Shown here: positions 35,688 through 42,846 of the stretch, piece by piece
How positions within the stretch are numbered: the first letter of the stretch is position 1
Layout of the letters: each line of letters opens with the position of its first letter
Source: Bacteroidales bacterium
Lineage (GTDB): Bacteria; Bacteroidota; Bacteroidia; Bacteroidales; UBA932
Assembly: GCA_017631435.1 (NCBI GenBank)
Contig: JAGBTG010000020.1
Coordinates: 1 to 52,954 of the forward strand
DNA: 52,954 bases
Direction of reading: 5' to 3'
Notes under the pieces: model-generated
The model's database searches: none
Told to the model about the DNA's origin: nothing
The model's input: only the letters and a program-made list of their open reading frames with translations
Position numbers and translations under genes: made by a program

Positions 35688-35792
35688 ATGCCGGTTAAAT
35701 CCCTGAACCGTGCTACCCCCCTGGCCGCAGGGGGAGGGGCCCGCACGAAGTGTGGGAGGGGTTGTTCAGGGATTTAATGGAGGCATTAAAAA
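35682..35792. repeat. Structured palindromic repeat element (REP/MITE-like)
   Basis: Outer arms TTTTTAATGCC/GGCATTAAAAA (35682-35692, 35782-35792) and inner arms TTAAATCCCTGAAC/GTTCAGGGATTTAA (35695-35708, 35764-35777) enclose two more hairpins: CCCCCTG-GCCG-CAGGGGG (35717-35734) and CCCGCAC-GAA-GTGTGGG (35740-35756, one mismatch). The G+C-rich centre contrasts with its surroundings. The element would fold as a stem with two side hairpins. It ends 16 bp before the antiporter start codon. Confidence 0.75.
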
Positions 35793-35808
35793 CATAATAC
35801 GAACATTT

Positions 35809-36792
35809 ATGATAGACATTTTATTATTGATTGCAGGTTTGGCATTAATCCTTGTAGGAGCCAATTACCTTGTAGACGGCGCCAGCCACGTGGCAAAAAG
35901 GCTGGGCATGTCTGATTTCATCATTGGAATGACCATTGTGGGTATAGGAACATCCACCCCAGAGATGGTTGTAAGTTTTGCATCAGCAATTAAGGGCAAT
36001 GCAGACATTGCAGTAGGAAACGTATTGGGATCGAACATCTTCAATGTTCTTATGATATTGGGAATAACAGCTTTGTTCACCCCTATTGCCCTTACATCAA
36101 ACAACATCAAGAAAGATATTCCCTTTTCGCTTCTTGCAGCCTTTGTCTTGTGCGTAATGGGATGCGGCACATGGTTGGACGGTGCTGCGGTAAACTCAAT
36201 CACAAGGGTAAACGGCATTATGCTTCTTAGCCTGTTTGGAGTATTCATGGCATATACAATCTACTCCGGAAGTTCACAGGCAGCACTGGCAGACGGTGGC
36301 GCTGCGCAGGAAGAGTTGTCGGGAAGCAAGAAACTTCCTTCTGTATGGGTGTCGGTTGTAATGATTCTTGGAGGTCTCTGCGGATTGGTGTTTGGTGGCG
36401 ACATGTTTGTAAACGCAGCATCTGCAATTGCCCGCAGCTTGGGTGTCTCTGATGCCGTAATTGCCGTTACGATTGTTGCCGGAGGTACATCAATGCCGGA
36501 GTTGGCATCTTGCCTTGTTGCAGCACTCAAGAAAAATACAGACCAGGCCCTTGGAAATGTAATAGGCTCCAATGTATGCAACATATTCCTCATCCTTGGC
36601 GGCAGTGCAACCATCCACCCTCTTGTTATGAACGGCGTAAAACCTTTGGATCTGATTACCCTTATGGTATCATCAGTACTTGTGTTCCTGTTTGCCTTCA
36701 CCTTCAAGAAGAAATCAATTGACAGAATTGAGGGTGCAATACTGGTATGCATCTACATTGCGTTTGTGGTACTCACACTGCGCAGCCTTTAA
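35809..36792 (+). CDS. Calcium/sodium antiporter, CaCA family (YrbG-like)
   Basis: A 327-residue inner-membrane cation antiporter with about ten TM segments. The two inverted alpha repeats are clear: GMTIVGIGTSTPEMVVSF with GNVLGSNIFNVLMILG (about residues 38-90), and AVTIVAGGTSMPELASCL with GNVIGSNVCNIFLILG (about 222-270), each with the Glu and Asn residues that bind Ca and Na ions. An acidic, polar loop lies between the halves. The reading frame continues upstream through the repeat element to 35710, but the TM1-initiating Met at 35809 gives the standard N-terminus (MIDILLLIAGLALILVGANYL). No promoter is recognised; the folded repeat lies directly upstream. Confidence 0.92.
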   Translation: MIDILLLIAGLALILVGANYLVDGASHVAKRLGMSDFIIGMTIVGIGTSTPEMVVSFASAIKGNADIAVGNVLGSNIFNVLMILGITALFTPIALTSNNIKKDIPFSLLAAFVLCVMGCGTWLDGAAVNSITRVNGIMLLSLFGVFMAYTIYSGSSQAALADGGAAQEELSGSKKLPSVWVSVVMILGGLCGLVFGGDMFVNAASAIARSLGVSDAVIAVTIVAGGTSMPELASCLVAALKKNTDQALGNVIGSNVCNIFLILGGSATIHPLVMNGVKPLDLITLMVSSVLVFLFAFTFKKKSIDRIEGAILVCIYIAFVVLTLRSL

Positions 36793-36847
36793 ATAACGTC
36801 GTCTCTTTGTACAATTAACTGATTATCAACTTAAAATTTATACAGCT

Positions 36848-38017
36848 ATGAAAACTTTCAGACTATTTCTGGCAGCAGCGGTTTCTGCAGTTATGATGCA
36901 GGCCTGCTCATCAGCGCCATCAGTGGAACAGAAAACTGACGAGGCCATCAAAGGTGTTATGGAGGAGTTCCAGGCAGTGGGCATTTCCGCTGCAGTAGTG
37001 AAGAATGGAGAAATTGTGTACAACAAGGCTTTCGGTTTCAAGAACCTGGAGACACAGCAGCCTCTTGCTACAGATGATTTCATGAGAATTGCTTCAATCT
37101 CAAAATCATTTACCGCAACTTCACTGATGCAGCTTGTAGACAAAGGTGTTGTTTCTTTGGACGCTGACGTGAGCGACCTTATAGGTTTCAGAATCAGAAA
37201 CCCTCATCATCCGGAGATTCCAATTACACTTAAAATGGTACTTTCCCACACTGCAAGTATTAAAGACAAAGAGGATTACTTTACCCTAGACCATCTTAAC
37301 CCTGCAATCTATGGTGACTGCGTTGAGTCTTTCTATGAGTACAAACCTGGTGAGGGTTACAACTACTCAAATATGGGCTTGAACTTGGCAGGAGCAATTT
37401 TGGAGAAACTGTCGGGAGTAAGATTTGATGATTATGTGAGGGAGAATGTGATTTGGAAACTTGGGCTTTACGGAGGCCACAACAATGACTCCCTTGATAT
37501 GGGCAAATGCGCACTTATCTACAATAAAGTGGACGGACAGTGGGTTGCTTCTGAGGGTGCTTACAGAAGCAGGGCTGAGGATATGCCTTCATACGTTATG
37601 GGCTACTCTGCTCCTATCTTCTCTCCTACCGGCGGCGTAAAGATCTCTGCACAGGACCTTGCAAAATATATGATGATGCATATGAACTACGGTGAGTACA
37701 ACGGCGTACGCATCATCTCCCAGGAGAGCGCAAAGGCAATGCAGACCCCAGTAAGGGTTAAAGAGGACCCTAATGCAGCTGAGTACGCACTTTGCCTTAC
37801 AGAGATGGCCGGATATGTTGATGATGAAAAATACAACACCCCTGGCAACTACCCTATGGGCCACACAGGCGGCGCTTACGGACTCAACAGCATCATGATC
37901 TGGAGCCCTGCAGACAACTGGGGAATAGTTGCAATGACCAACGGTTACGTATCTGTAGAGGGAAAAAGCTTCCTCAAAACACTTACAAAAGCCATTTACA
38001 ACGCAAGCATAAAGTAA
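36848..38017 (+). CDS. Serine hydrolase (beta-lactamase/class C PBP family), lipoprotein
   Basis: A 389-residue lipoprotein with lipobox VMMQAC (Cys near residue 20). The serine-hydrolase fold has the SxxK motif as SISK in RIASISKSFTATSLMQL (near residue 80), YxN as YSN in GYNYSNMGLNLAGAIL, and the third motif as GHTGGAYG. The family includes AmpC-like beta-lactamases, DD-peptidases and esterases; this standalone envelope form is more likely a peptidase or esterase than a resistance enzyme. It is 55 bp after the antiporter and precedes the SulP promoter. Confidence 0.9.
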   Translation: MKTFRLFLAAAVSAVMMQACSSAPSVEQKTDEAIKGVMEEFQAVGISAAVVKNGEIVYNKAFGFKNLETQQPLATDDFMRIASISKSFTATSLMQLVDKGVVSLDADVSDLIGFRIRNPHHPEIPITLKMVLSHTASIKDKEDYFTLDHLNPAIYGDCVESFYEYKPGEGYNYSNMGLNLAGAILEKLSGVRFDDYVRENVIWKLGLYGGHNNDSLDMGKCALIYNKVDGQWVASEGAYRSRAEDMPSYVMGYSAPIFSPTGGVKISAQDLAKYMMMHMNYGEYNGVRIISQESAKAMQTPVRVKEDPNAAEYALCLTEMAGYVDDEKYNTPGNYPMGHTGGAYGLNSIMIWSPADNWGIVAMTNGYVSVEGKSFLKTLTKAIYNASIK

Positions 38018-38034
38018 TTCTTCCCGATAAAATC

Positions 38035-38065
38035 TTGACAAACAAGACAAAATAAAGTACTTTTG
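38035..38065 (+). promoter_or_regulatory. Promoter of the SulP transporter gene
   Basis: TTG (38035-38037), a 20-bp spacer and TACTTTTG (38058-38065) match the Bacteroidetes consensus and precede the ATG at 38110 by about 44 bp. Confidence 0.7.
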
Positions 38066-38109
38066 CACCCCCAAATCAAAAAGGGCAAATAATCTAACAA
38101 AATAAAAAA

Positions 38110-39816
38110 ATGAGCTTTAAATTTTCTGAGGTATTCCAGCCAAAGCTGTTTGAGCTTTTCAAAAAAGGAAACTACAATAAGCAGACATTCACTGCCGATC
38201 TTATTGCCGGTGTGATTGTAGGTATCATTGCCCTTCCTTTGGCAATTGCTTTTGGTATAGCGTCTGGAGTATCACCACAACAGGGACTTATCACTGCAGT
38301 AGTTGCAGGTTTCCTTGTATCCTTCTTCGGAGGTTCACACTTCCTTATTGGAGGTCCAACCGGAGCCTTCATTGTAATTGTATACGGCATTGTTGCCCAG
38401 TACGGCATCTCTGGCCTTATCATTGCAACCGTACTTGCAGGTGTTCTGCTTGTACTAATGGGTGTCTTCAAACTTGGAAGCATCATCAAGTTCATCCCTT
38501 ATCCTATTGTAGTAGGATTCACCAGCGGTATTGCTGTGGTAATCTTCTCAACACAGGTAAAGGACTTCCTTGGCTTGCAGATTGAGAACCTTCCAAGCGA
38601 ATTTATCCCGCAGTGGGGCGCCTACTTCAGCAACATGGCTACATTCAGGCTTCACGAGTTCCTTTTGAGCTTGGGTTGCCTTCTTGTAATCATTTTCTGG
38701 CCTAGAGTAACCAAAAAGGTTCCAGGATCCCTTATTGCAATTATCCTTGGTACAGCAGCCTCTATCCTATTGGCTAAATTCGCAGGTATAGAGTTCGCAA
38801 CCATTGGAAGCAAGTTCCCGGAGCTTGCAAAAGGCATTGAGGTTCCAAAGCCCCAGGCTCCACACATCACCTGGGAGATTGTAAAGGACATGTTCCAGCC
38901 TGCATTCACAATTGCCCTGCTTTGTGCAATTGAGTCATTGCTTGCAGCAATGGTTGCAGACGGTGTAACCGGCAAGAGACACAACTCCAACACCGAGCTT
39001 ATTGGCCAGGGTATAGCAAACATCATCACCCCATTCTTTGGCGGTATCCCTGCTACAGGAGCTTTGGCAAGAACAATGGCAAACATCAACAACGGCGGTA
39101 AATCACCTGTTGCAGGTCTTGTACACGCAGTTGTACTGTTGCTCATCTTCCTGTTCCTTATGCCATACGCAGTGTACATTCCGCTAGGATGCCTTGCAGC
39201 AATCCTTGTAATGGTTGCATACAACATGAGTGAGTGGAGAACCTTCAAATACCTTCTTAAAGGTAACAAGACAGATGTATCAGTACTTCTTATCACCTTC
39301 TTCCTTACAGTAATCATAGACCTTACTGTAGCAATTGAGGTAGGCCTTGTACTTGCAATCATCCTGTTCGTAAAACGTATCTCAGAAACCTCAACCATCA
39401 AAGTATTGGATACAGACAATGTAGCAGGAACCGAGAACGACGAGATTGCAATGCTTGCAGACACCGAGCACCTTGACGTAGCACCGGAGGTAGAGATCTA
39501 CGAGATTGACGGACCTTTCTTCTTTGGTCTTGCCAGCAAACTTGATGAGATTGACCACTTGCGCGAGGGCAATATCAAAGTACGTATCATCCGTATGAGA
39601 AAAGTTCCTTTCATGGACTCAACAGGACTGAACAACTTGCGCAGCCTATGGAAACGCTCACAGAAAGACGGCGTTCAGCTTATCCTCAGCGGCGTAAACG
39701 ACAACGTCCAGAAATACCTTACAAAAGTAGGCTTTGTACAGGAACTTGGAAAAGAGTACATCTTCCCTCACATCATCCCTGCCGTTGCAAAGGCAAATGA
39801 GTTGAGCAGGAAATAA
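38110..39816 (+). CDS. SulP family anion transporter with STAS domain
   Basis: A 568-residue SLC26/SulP transporter. The N-terminal TADLIAGVIVGIIALPLAIAF and GGPTGAFIVIVYGIV motifs and about 12 TM segments form the transport core. FGGIPATGALARTMANINNGGKSPVAGLVHA is the conserved central signature, and residues about 455-560 form a cytoplasmic STAS domain (VRIIRMRKVPFMDSTGLNNL, with the usual DSTG). Substrates in this family include sulfate, bicarbonate and dicarboxylates; sequence alone does not decide. It stands alone between its own promoter and terminator. Confidence 0.93.
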   Translation: MSFKFSEVFQPKLFELFKKGNYNKQTFTADLIAGVIVGIIALPLAIAFGIASGVSPQQGLITAVVAGFLVSFFGGSHFLIGGPTGAFIVIVYGIVAQYGISGLIIATVLAGVLLVLMGVFKLGSIIKFIPYPIVVGFTSGIAVVIFSTQVKDFLGLQIENLPSEFIPQWGAYFSNMATFRLHEFLLSLGCLLVIIFWPRVTKKVPGSLIAIILGTAASILLAKFAGIEFATIGSKFPELAKGIEVPKPQAPHITWEIVKDMFQPAFTIALLCAIESLLAAMVADGVTGKRHNSNTELIGQGIANIITPFFGGIPATGALARTMANINNGGKSPVAGLVHAVVLLLIFLFLMPYAVYIPLGCLAAILVMVAYNMSEWRTFKYLLKGNKTDVSVLLITFFLTVIIDLTVAIEVGLVLAIILFVKRISETSTIKVLDTDNVAGTENDEIAMLADTEHLDVAPEVEIYEIDGPFFFGLASKLDEIDHLREGNIKVRIIRMRKVPFMDSTGLNNLRSLWKRSQKDGVQLILSGVNDNVQKYLTKVGFVQELGKEYIFPHIIPAVAKANELSRK

Positions 39817-39838
39817 CATTCTTCCCGACAAATAACAG

Positions 39839-39870
39839 AAAAGTCCACCCCCTCCGGAGTGGACTTTTTT
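39839..39870 (+). terminator. Intrinsic terminator of the SulP gene
   Basis: A 10-bp stem AAAAGTCCAC/GTGGACTTTT (39839-39848, 39859-39868) lies 22 bp after the stop codon and ends in a run of T. An A-run on the left could also serve the minus strand. Confidence 0.85.
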
Positions 39871-39987
39871 ATTGCGTATCACCTCGTGGCAGATCCATCC
39901 ACAAAACTCCTCCCGACAGTGGACAAAAACACATCCACGGTACATTACATCACTAAACGATATATTTTATCCTTCAGCTTATTTTAG

Positions 39988-39995
39988 TAACTTTG
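39988..39995 (+). promoter_or_regulatory. -7 box upstream of the gene remnant
   Basis: TAACTTTG fits TAnnTTTG and lies 18 bp before the ATG of the 27-residue remnant at 40014. No -33 box is evident. It suggests that the lost gene was expressed from here. Confidence 0.5.
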
Positions 39996-40013
39996 CTAAA
40001 CAAGCAAAAACTC

Positions 40014-40097
40014 ATGCAAATGCCACAACAAGAAAGGCTTAGCACAGGCCTTCTAAGCCGCGTATTTAACAATACGGTTGCAACATACAAATACTAA
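40014..40097 (+). pseudogene. 27-residue N-terminal remnant, probably of an HNH-endonuclease-type gene
   Basis: The short ORF begins MQMPQQERLSTGLLSR and ends FNNTVATYKY before a stop. From memory the F-NTTATYKFYWFL pattern is the standard N-terminus of a Bacteroidetes HNH-endonuclease family, where YKY is followed by YWFL. Here the frame stops at exactly that point and nothing similar continues before the direct repeat at 40122. A -7 box directly precedes it. I read this as the stump of a deleted gene; a genuine small protein is the alternative. Confidence 0.5.
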
Positions 40098-40121
40098 CAG
40101 GGAAGGGGACAATCCAAGAAT

Positions 40122-40141
40122 TCATCGGGAAGAGGATTTTT
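40122..40141 (+). repeat. 20-bp direct repeat, left copy
   Basis: TCATCGGGAAGAGGATTTTT is repeated exactly at 41215-41234. The two copies bracket the Rpn/PD-(D/E)XK gene. The core CATCGGGAAG also belongs to the motif that recurs through the window. Confidence 0.8.
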
Positions 40142-40212
40142 TCTTTTTTAGCATTTTGCTCTTTTTAAAAACAGAAAAACTTTTGTGCGAGTATGCAGAT
40201 TTTTCTTTTTCA
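40137..40212 (+). promoter_or_regulatory. AT-rich upstream element, copy B (before the Rpn gene), with promoter
   Basis: It has the same landmarks and spacing as 20682-20756: TTTTTTCTTTTTTA at 40137, TTGCT near 40156, arms AGAAAAA (40173-40179) and TTTTTCT (40200-40206), then TTTTTCTTTTTCA at 40200. The core 40180-40199 reads CTTTTGTGCGAGTATGCAGA. With the arm it gives AACTTTTG (40178-40185), which lies 19 bp after TTG (40156-40158). That is a good Bacteroidetes promoter pointing at the Rpn gene, with a leader of about 70 nt. Confidence 0.65.
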
Positions 40213-40264
40213 GAAAAGGTTTTTCCGTGAGGTGAGGTATGTTTGCTCTCAAATCAATTAGATC

Positions 40265-41176
40265 ATGGAGTTTATGGAAAAGAAAGGAAATGAGAGTAAG
40301 GTGATGAATCCATTTGTGGATTGGGGGTTCAAGTACCTGTTTGGAGTGGAAAGGGGAAAGAAAAATCTTTTGGGGTTCCTGAATTTATTGTTGGAGCTGG
40401 ATAGCCCTATTGTGAATCTTCAGTATTTGAACAATGAAAGTATTCCGCTGGATGAGGAAGGGAGAGAATGCATCTTTGATATTCTGTGTGAGGATGAGAG
40501 AGGGGAAAAGTTTTTGGTGGAGGTTCAAAATGCTGCAATTGGATATATCCGCAACAGGATGGTTTATTATGCCTGCAGACTGGTGGACCAAATGGGTGAG
40601 CAGGGAAAAGAGTGGAAGTATGACATTAAGAAGGTGTACAGCATATGCCTGATGAATTTCACATACGAAACACAGCCTGTACTGAGGAGAGATTTTACGC
40701 TTTGTGAGCCAGGGACGGAGAATATCCTTTCAGATAAGCTCCATTTTATAATGCTCCAGTTGCCTTGCCTGGAAAAGGCAGATATACAGGATTGCGAAAA
40801 TTTCTATGAAAAATTGTTATATTTACTCATTCAAATGAAAACGGGTATGAAGACAATAGAGGAATTGAAACAGGAGGTTTATGACCATGGACTTAATGAC
40901 CATATCAGGGAAGTCTTTTTGGGCGTTCTTGAAGATGCTGATGTAATGTCTCTTACTCCTAAAGAGAGGGAAATTTATGATGCCCGTCTGAAACGCTACA
41001 GAGACAACCGTGCCTGTTTGGATTACGCTATTGAGAAGGGCATAAGAGAAGGCCTGGAGAAAGGACAGCTAGAGGAAAAACTCAGAATTGCCAGATCTAT
41101 GAAGGAGAAAAATATAGATTCTGCAACAATTGCCCAGTGCACAAATCTGACTATTGAACAAGTGGAAGCTCTATAA
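40265..41176 (+). CDS. Rpn/PD-(D/E)XK nuclease family 'transposase' protein
   Basis: A 303-residue member of the PD-(D/E)XK family annotated as putative transposase or Rpn recombination-promoting nuclease. The opening MNPFVDWGFKYLFGVERGKKNLLGFLN, the catalytic core FDILCEDERGEKFLVEVQNA (Asp, then Glu-x-Gln), and YYACRLVDQMGEQG, VYSICLMNF and FIMLQLPCLEK are all conserved. A charged C-terminal helix (EKGIREGLEKGQLEEKLRIAR) and a small HTH-like tail (NIDSATIAQCTNLTIEQVEAL) end it. It appears intact. Family members promote RecA-independent recombination or nick DNA; this one's role is unknown. It is flanked by 20-bp direct repeats and driven by the copy B element. Confidence 0.88.
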   Translation: MEFMEKKGNESKVMNPFVDWGFKYLFGVERGKKNLLGFLNLLLELDSPIVNLQYLNNESIPLDEEGRECIFDILCEDERGEKFLVEVQNAAIGYIRNRMVYYACRLVDQMGEQGKEWKYDIKKVYSICLMNFTYETQPVLRRDFTLCEPGTENILSDKLHFIMLQLPCLEKADIQDCENFYEKLLYLLIQMKTGMKTIEELKQEVYDHGLNDHIREVFLGVLEDADVMSLTPKEREIYDARLKRYRDNRACLDYAIEKGIREGLEKGQLEEKLRIARSMKEKNIDSATIAQCTNLTIEQVEAL

Positions 41177-41214
41177 TGGGCTCCGTCAGAAGAATTTAAC
41201 ATATAAGTAAAAAG

Positions 41215-41253
41215 TCATCGGGAAGAGGATTTTTATTATCCCCTACCCGATGA
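41215..41253 (+). terminator. Right direct-repeat copy within a hairpin after the Rpn gene
   Basis: The right copy of the 20-bp repeat (41215-41234) overlaps an 8-bp inverted repeat TCATCGGG/CCCGATGA (41215-41222, 41246-41253). The loop can pair further (GGAT/ATCC). Only a weak T-tract follows, so it may be a terminator or the end structure of the cassette. Confidence 0.5.
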
Positions 41254-41336
41254 TTAATTATATATGGGCAGATTACCACTTTATATTGCGCCCTGTCATT
41301 TCTCCAAGGACATTGCAGCCACCATACATTTCAAAA

Positions 41337-41900
41337 TCACCTTAGCCATCCCTGTTTCAGATAGATTGTATCATTTTCAATATTAACACTTATAAAACCT
41401 CCATCCCAATCCGGGACAAGAGACCCGTCTTCCATCTTTACCATCCTGTCGCACATTCCTTTTGTGCGGTCTACAGTATCTTTATCGGGAAGAATATAAT
41501 ATCTGTAACAGGAATCAGTCAGACTCCAGTGGGTTGAATCCTCTTTGCATGCTTTGTCCAATTTCCTGAAGAAATCCTTATTGAAGCCATCATCAGGGAC
41601 ATATTTGTACTCATTACACCATGCAGCGGCAGGAAATCCCCCTTCATCAAAATGGACTGAATCAGCCAGAGCAAGCTGCGGGAACACAACACCAGTAAGT
41701 TTATGGAAGTCTTCTGCACTCCTATATATAGGAGAAGGAGCCATTTCCCTGGAATAGACCGGTTTGCCTGAATTGGTGCAAAAGCAATCCAGTAAAAATA
41801 TAAAAATGATAATCATAACTGCAGCAAACTTTACTATAAGGAATGGGATTCCTATAACAAGGACTATTGCCTTGAATATTTTAGTCAGAACTTTTTTCAT
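41337..41900 (-). CDS. Hypothetical membrane-anchored protein
   Basis: A 187-residue protein of unknown function. A basic N-terminus and a long hydrophobic segment (residues about 10-38, IVLVIGIPFLIV to IIIFIFLLDCF) make a signal anchor, with the remaining 145 residues outside. The outer part has many Asp, Tyr and Trp residues, four Cys (two nearby pairs are possible), and ends GGFISVNIENDTIYLKQGWLR. No domain is recognised. It lies 20 bp downstream of an M23 peptidase gene on the same strand and may share its transcript. Confidence 0.7.
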   Translation of the reverse strand: MKKVLTKIFKAIVLVIGIPFLIVKFAAVMIIIFIFLLDCFCTNSGKPVYSREMAPSPIYRSAEDFHKLTGVVFPQLALADSVHFDEGGFPAAAWCNEYKYVPDDGFNKDFFRKLDKACKEDSTHWSLTDSCYRYYILPDKDTVDRTKGMCDRMVKMEDGSLVPDWDGGFISVNIENDTIYLKQGWLR

Positions 41901-41920
41901 ATGAACAAAATTCAGAAGTG

Positions 41921-42469
41921 TTATTTGCTTGGCAGATGATCTGCCGGATCAAGCCAGAACATCAGTCTCCAGTTGAACCATACGGGTGGATTGCAGGTAC
42001 CTTCATTCTGGAAGAGTCTCCATACATACGGGATTGGGGTGATTACGCCATAATGTACATGCGCCGGGGTCTTTGCCGCATTGCCGCTCTTGCCAAGGGT
42101 ACCAATCTGCTCCTCAGGACGGACAAACCTGCCGGCTTTTGTATCTACTGTATGAAGATGCAGATACATATGAAGTCTCCATTTTGGTCCCAGAACCACT
42201 ACTCCGTTACCGGCCTTGCCGCCATATTCACCGGCAAAAAGGACTATACCACCGGTTTGTGAAACCACTTTGGTTCCAACTTTACCAAAAATATCCACAC
42301 CAGTATGCGGATGGCCGGCCTCGCCCCTTGTCCATGGCCAGTGCCAGAAACTCTGATGATTGTAATCGGATGGCCTGCAGCAAGGCATTGCTTTTCTTTC
42401 AGGAATCAGGTATCCTGCAAGCAGCACCAAAGAGAGTGCTGCAAATGTGATTTTAAAAAACTTTTTCAT
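41921..42469 (-). CDS. M23 family metallopeptidase (LytM-like)
   Basis: A 182-residue exported protein: N-terminal signal or anchor (KKFFKITFAALSLVLLAGYL), then a LytM/M23 domain with zinc ligands His and Asp in HPHTGVDIFG (near residue 53), GNGVVVLGP, a LHLHTV segment, and the HxH pair in PAHVHYG (near residue 138). M23 enzymes cut peptidoglycan cross-bridges; standalone short forms may be hydrolases or regulators. The set of ligands looks complete, so activity is likely. It is 20 bp before the hypothetical membrane protein gene and divergent from the DUF4491 gene. Confidence 0.88.
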   Translation of the reverse strand: MKKFFKITFAALSLVLLAGYLIPERKAMPCCRPSDYNHQSFWHWPWTRGEAGHPHTGVDIFGKVGTKVVSQTGGIVLFAGEYGGKAGNGVVVLGPKWRLHMYLHLHTVDTKAGRFVRPEEQIGTLGKSGNAAKTPAHVHYGVITPIPYVWRLFQNEGTCNPPVWFNWRLMFWLDPADHLPSK

Positions 42470-42555
42470 ATGCTTTCATCATTTGGTTTGTATTATAATG
42501 TCGGCATGAGGGCATATACAACCGCAAAAAACCAAAAAAATATTATATTTGAATC

Positions 42556-42843
42556 ATGAACTATACCGGACTGCTTGTAGGCCTCTCAACATTTCTAATT
42601 ATAGGCCTTTTTCATCCGCTGGTAATTAAAGCGGAATATTATCTTGGAGTAAAGAGCTGGTGGCTGTTTGCCATAGCTGGAGCTGTATTTTCCATCCTGT
42701 CACTCATTGCGGCCAATATGATCTGGTCCACCATTCTGGGGGTAACCGCATTTTCATCCTTCTGGAGCATACTGGAAGTGTACGAACAAAAGCAGAGAGT
42801 AAAGAAAGGGTGGTTCCCTAAAGGCCCGGGGCACGACAAATAG
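42556..42843 (+). CDS. DUF4491 family small membrane protein
   Basis: A 95-residue protein with three hydrophobic segments (MNYTGLLVGLSTFLIIGLFHPLVIKAEYYLG, WWLFAIAGAVFSILSLIAAN and WSTILGVTAFSSFWSILEVYEQ) and a basic tail. This matches the DUF4491 family, known mainly from Bacteroidales, with no assigned function. It lies 3 bp before the metallophosphoesterase gene, so the two are surely cotranscribed. A TATATTTG box (42544-42551) is only 4 bp from the ATG, so the transcript would start almost at the start codon if the box is used. Confidence 0.88.
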   Translation: MNYTGLLVGLSTFLIIGLFHPLVIKAEYYLGVKSWWLFAIAGAVFSILSLIAANMIWSTILGVTAFSSFWSILEVYEQKQRVKKGWFPKGPGHDK

Positions 42844-42846
42844 AAT

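Noticed and set aside
35710-35808. N-terminal extension of the antiporter through the folded repeat
   Set aside because: The extension is Pro/Gly-rich, begins without ATG, and the family starts at the TM1 Met at 35809.
38652-39464. Open frame antisense to the SulP gene (270 codons)
   Set aside because: No start context, no recognisable domain, and lies fully inside a well-supported transporter gene.
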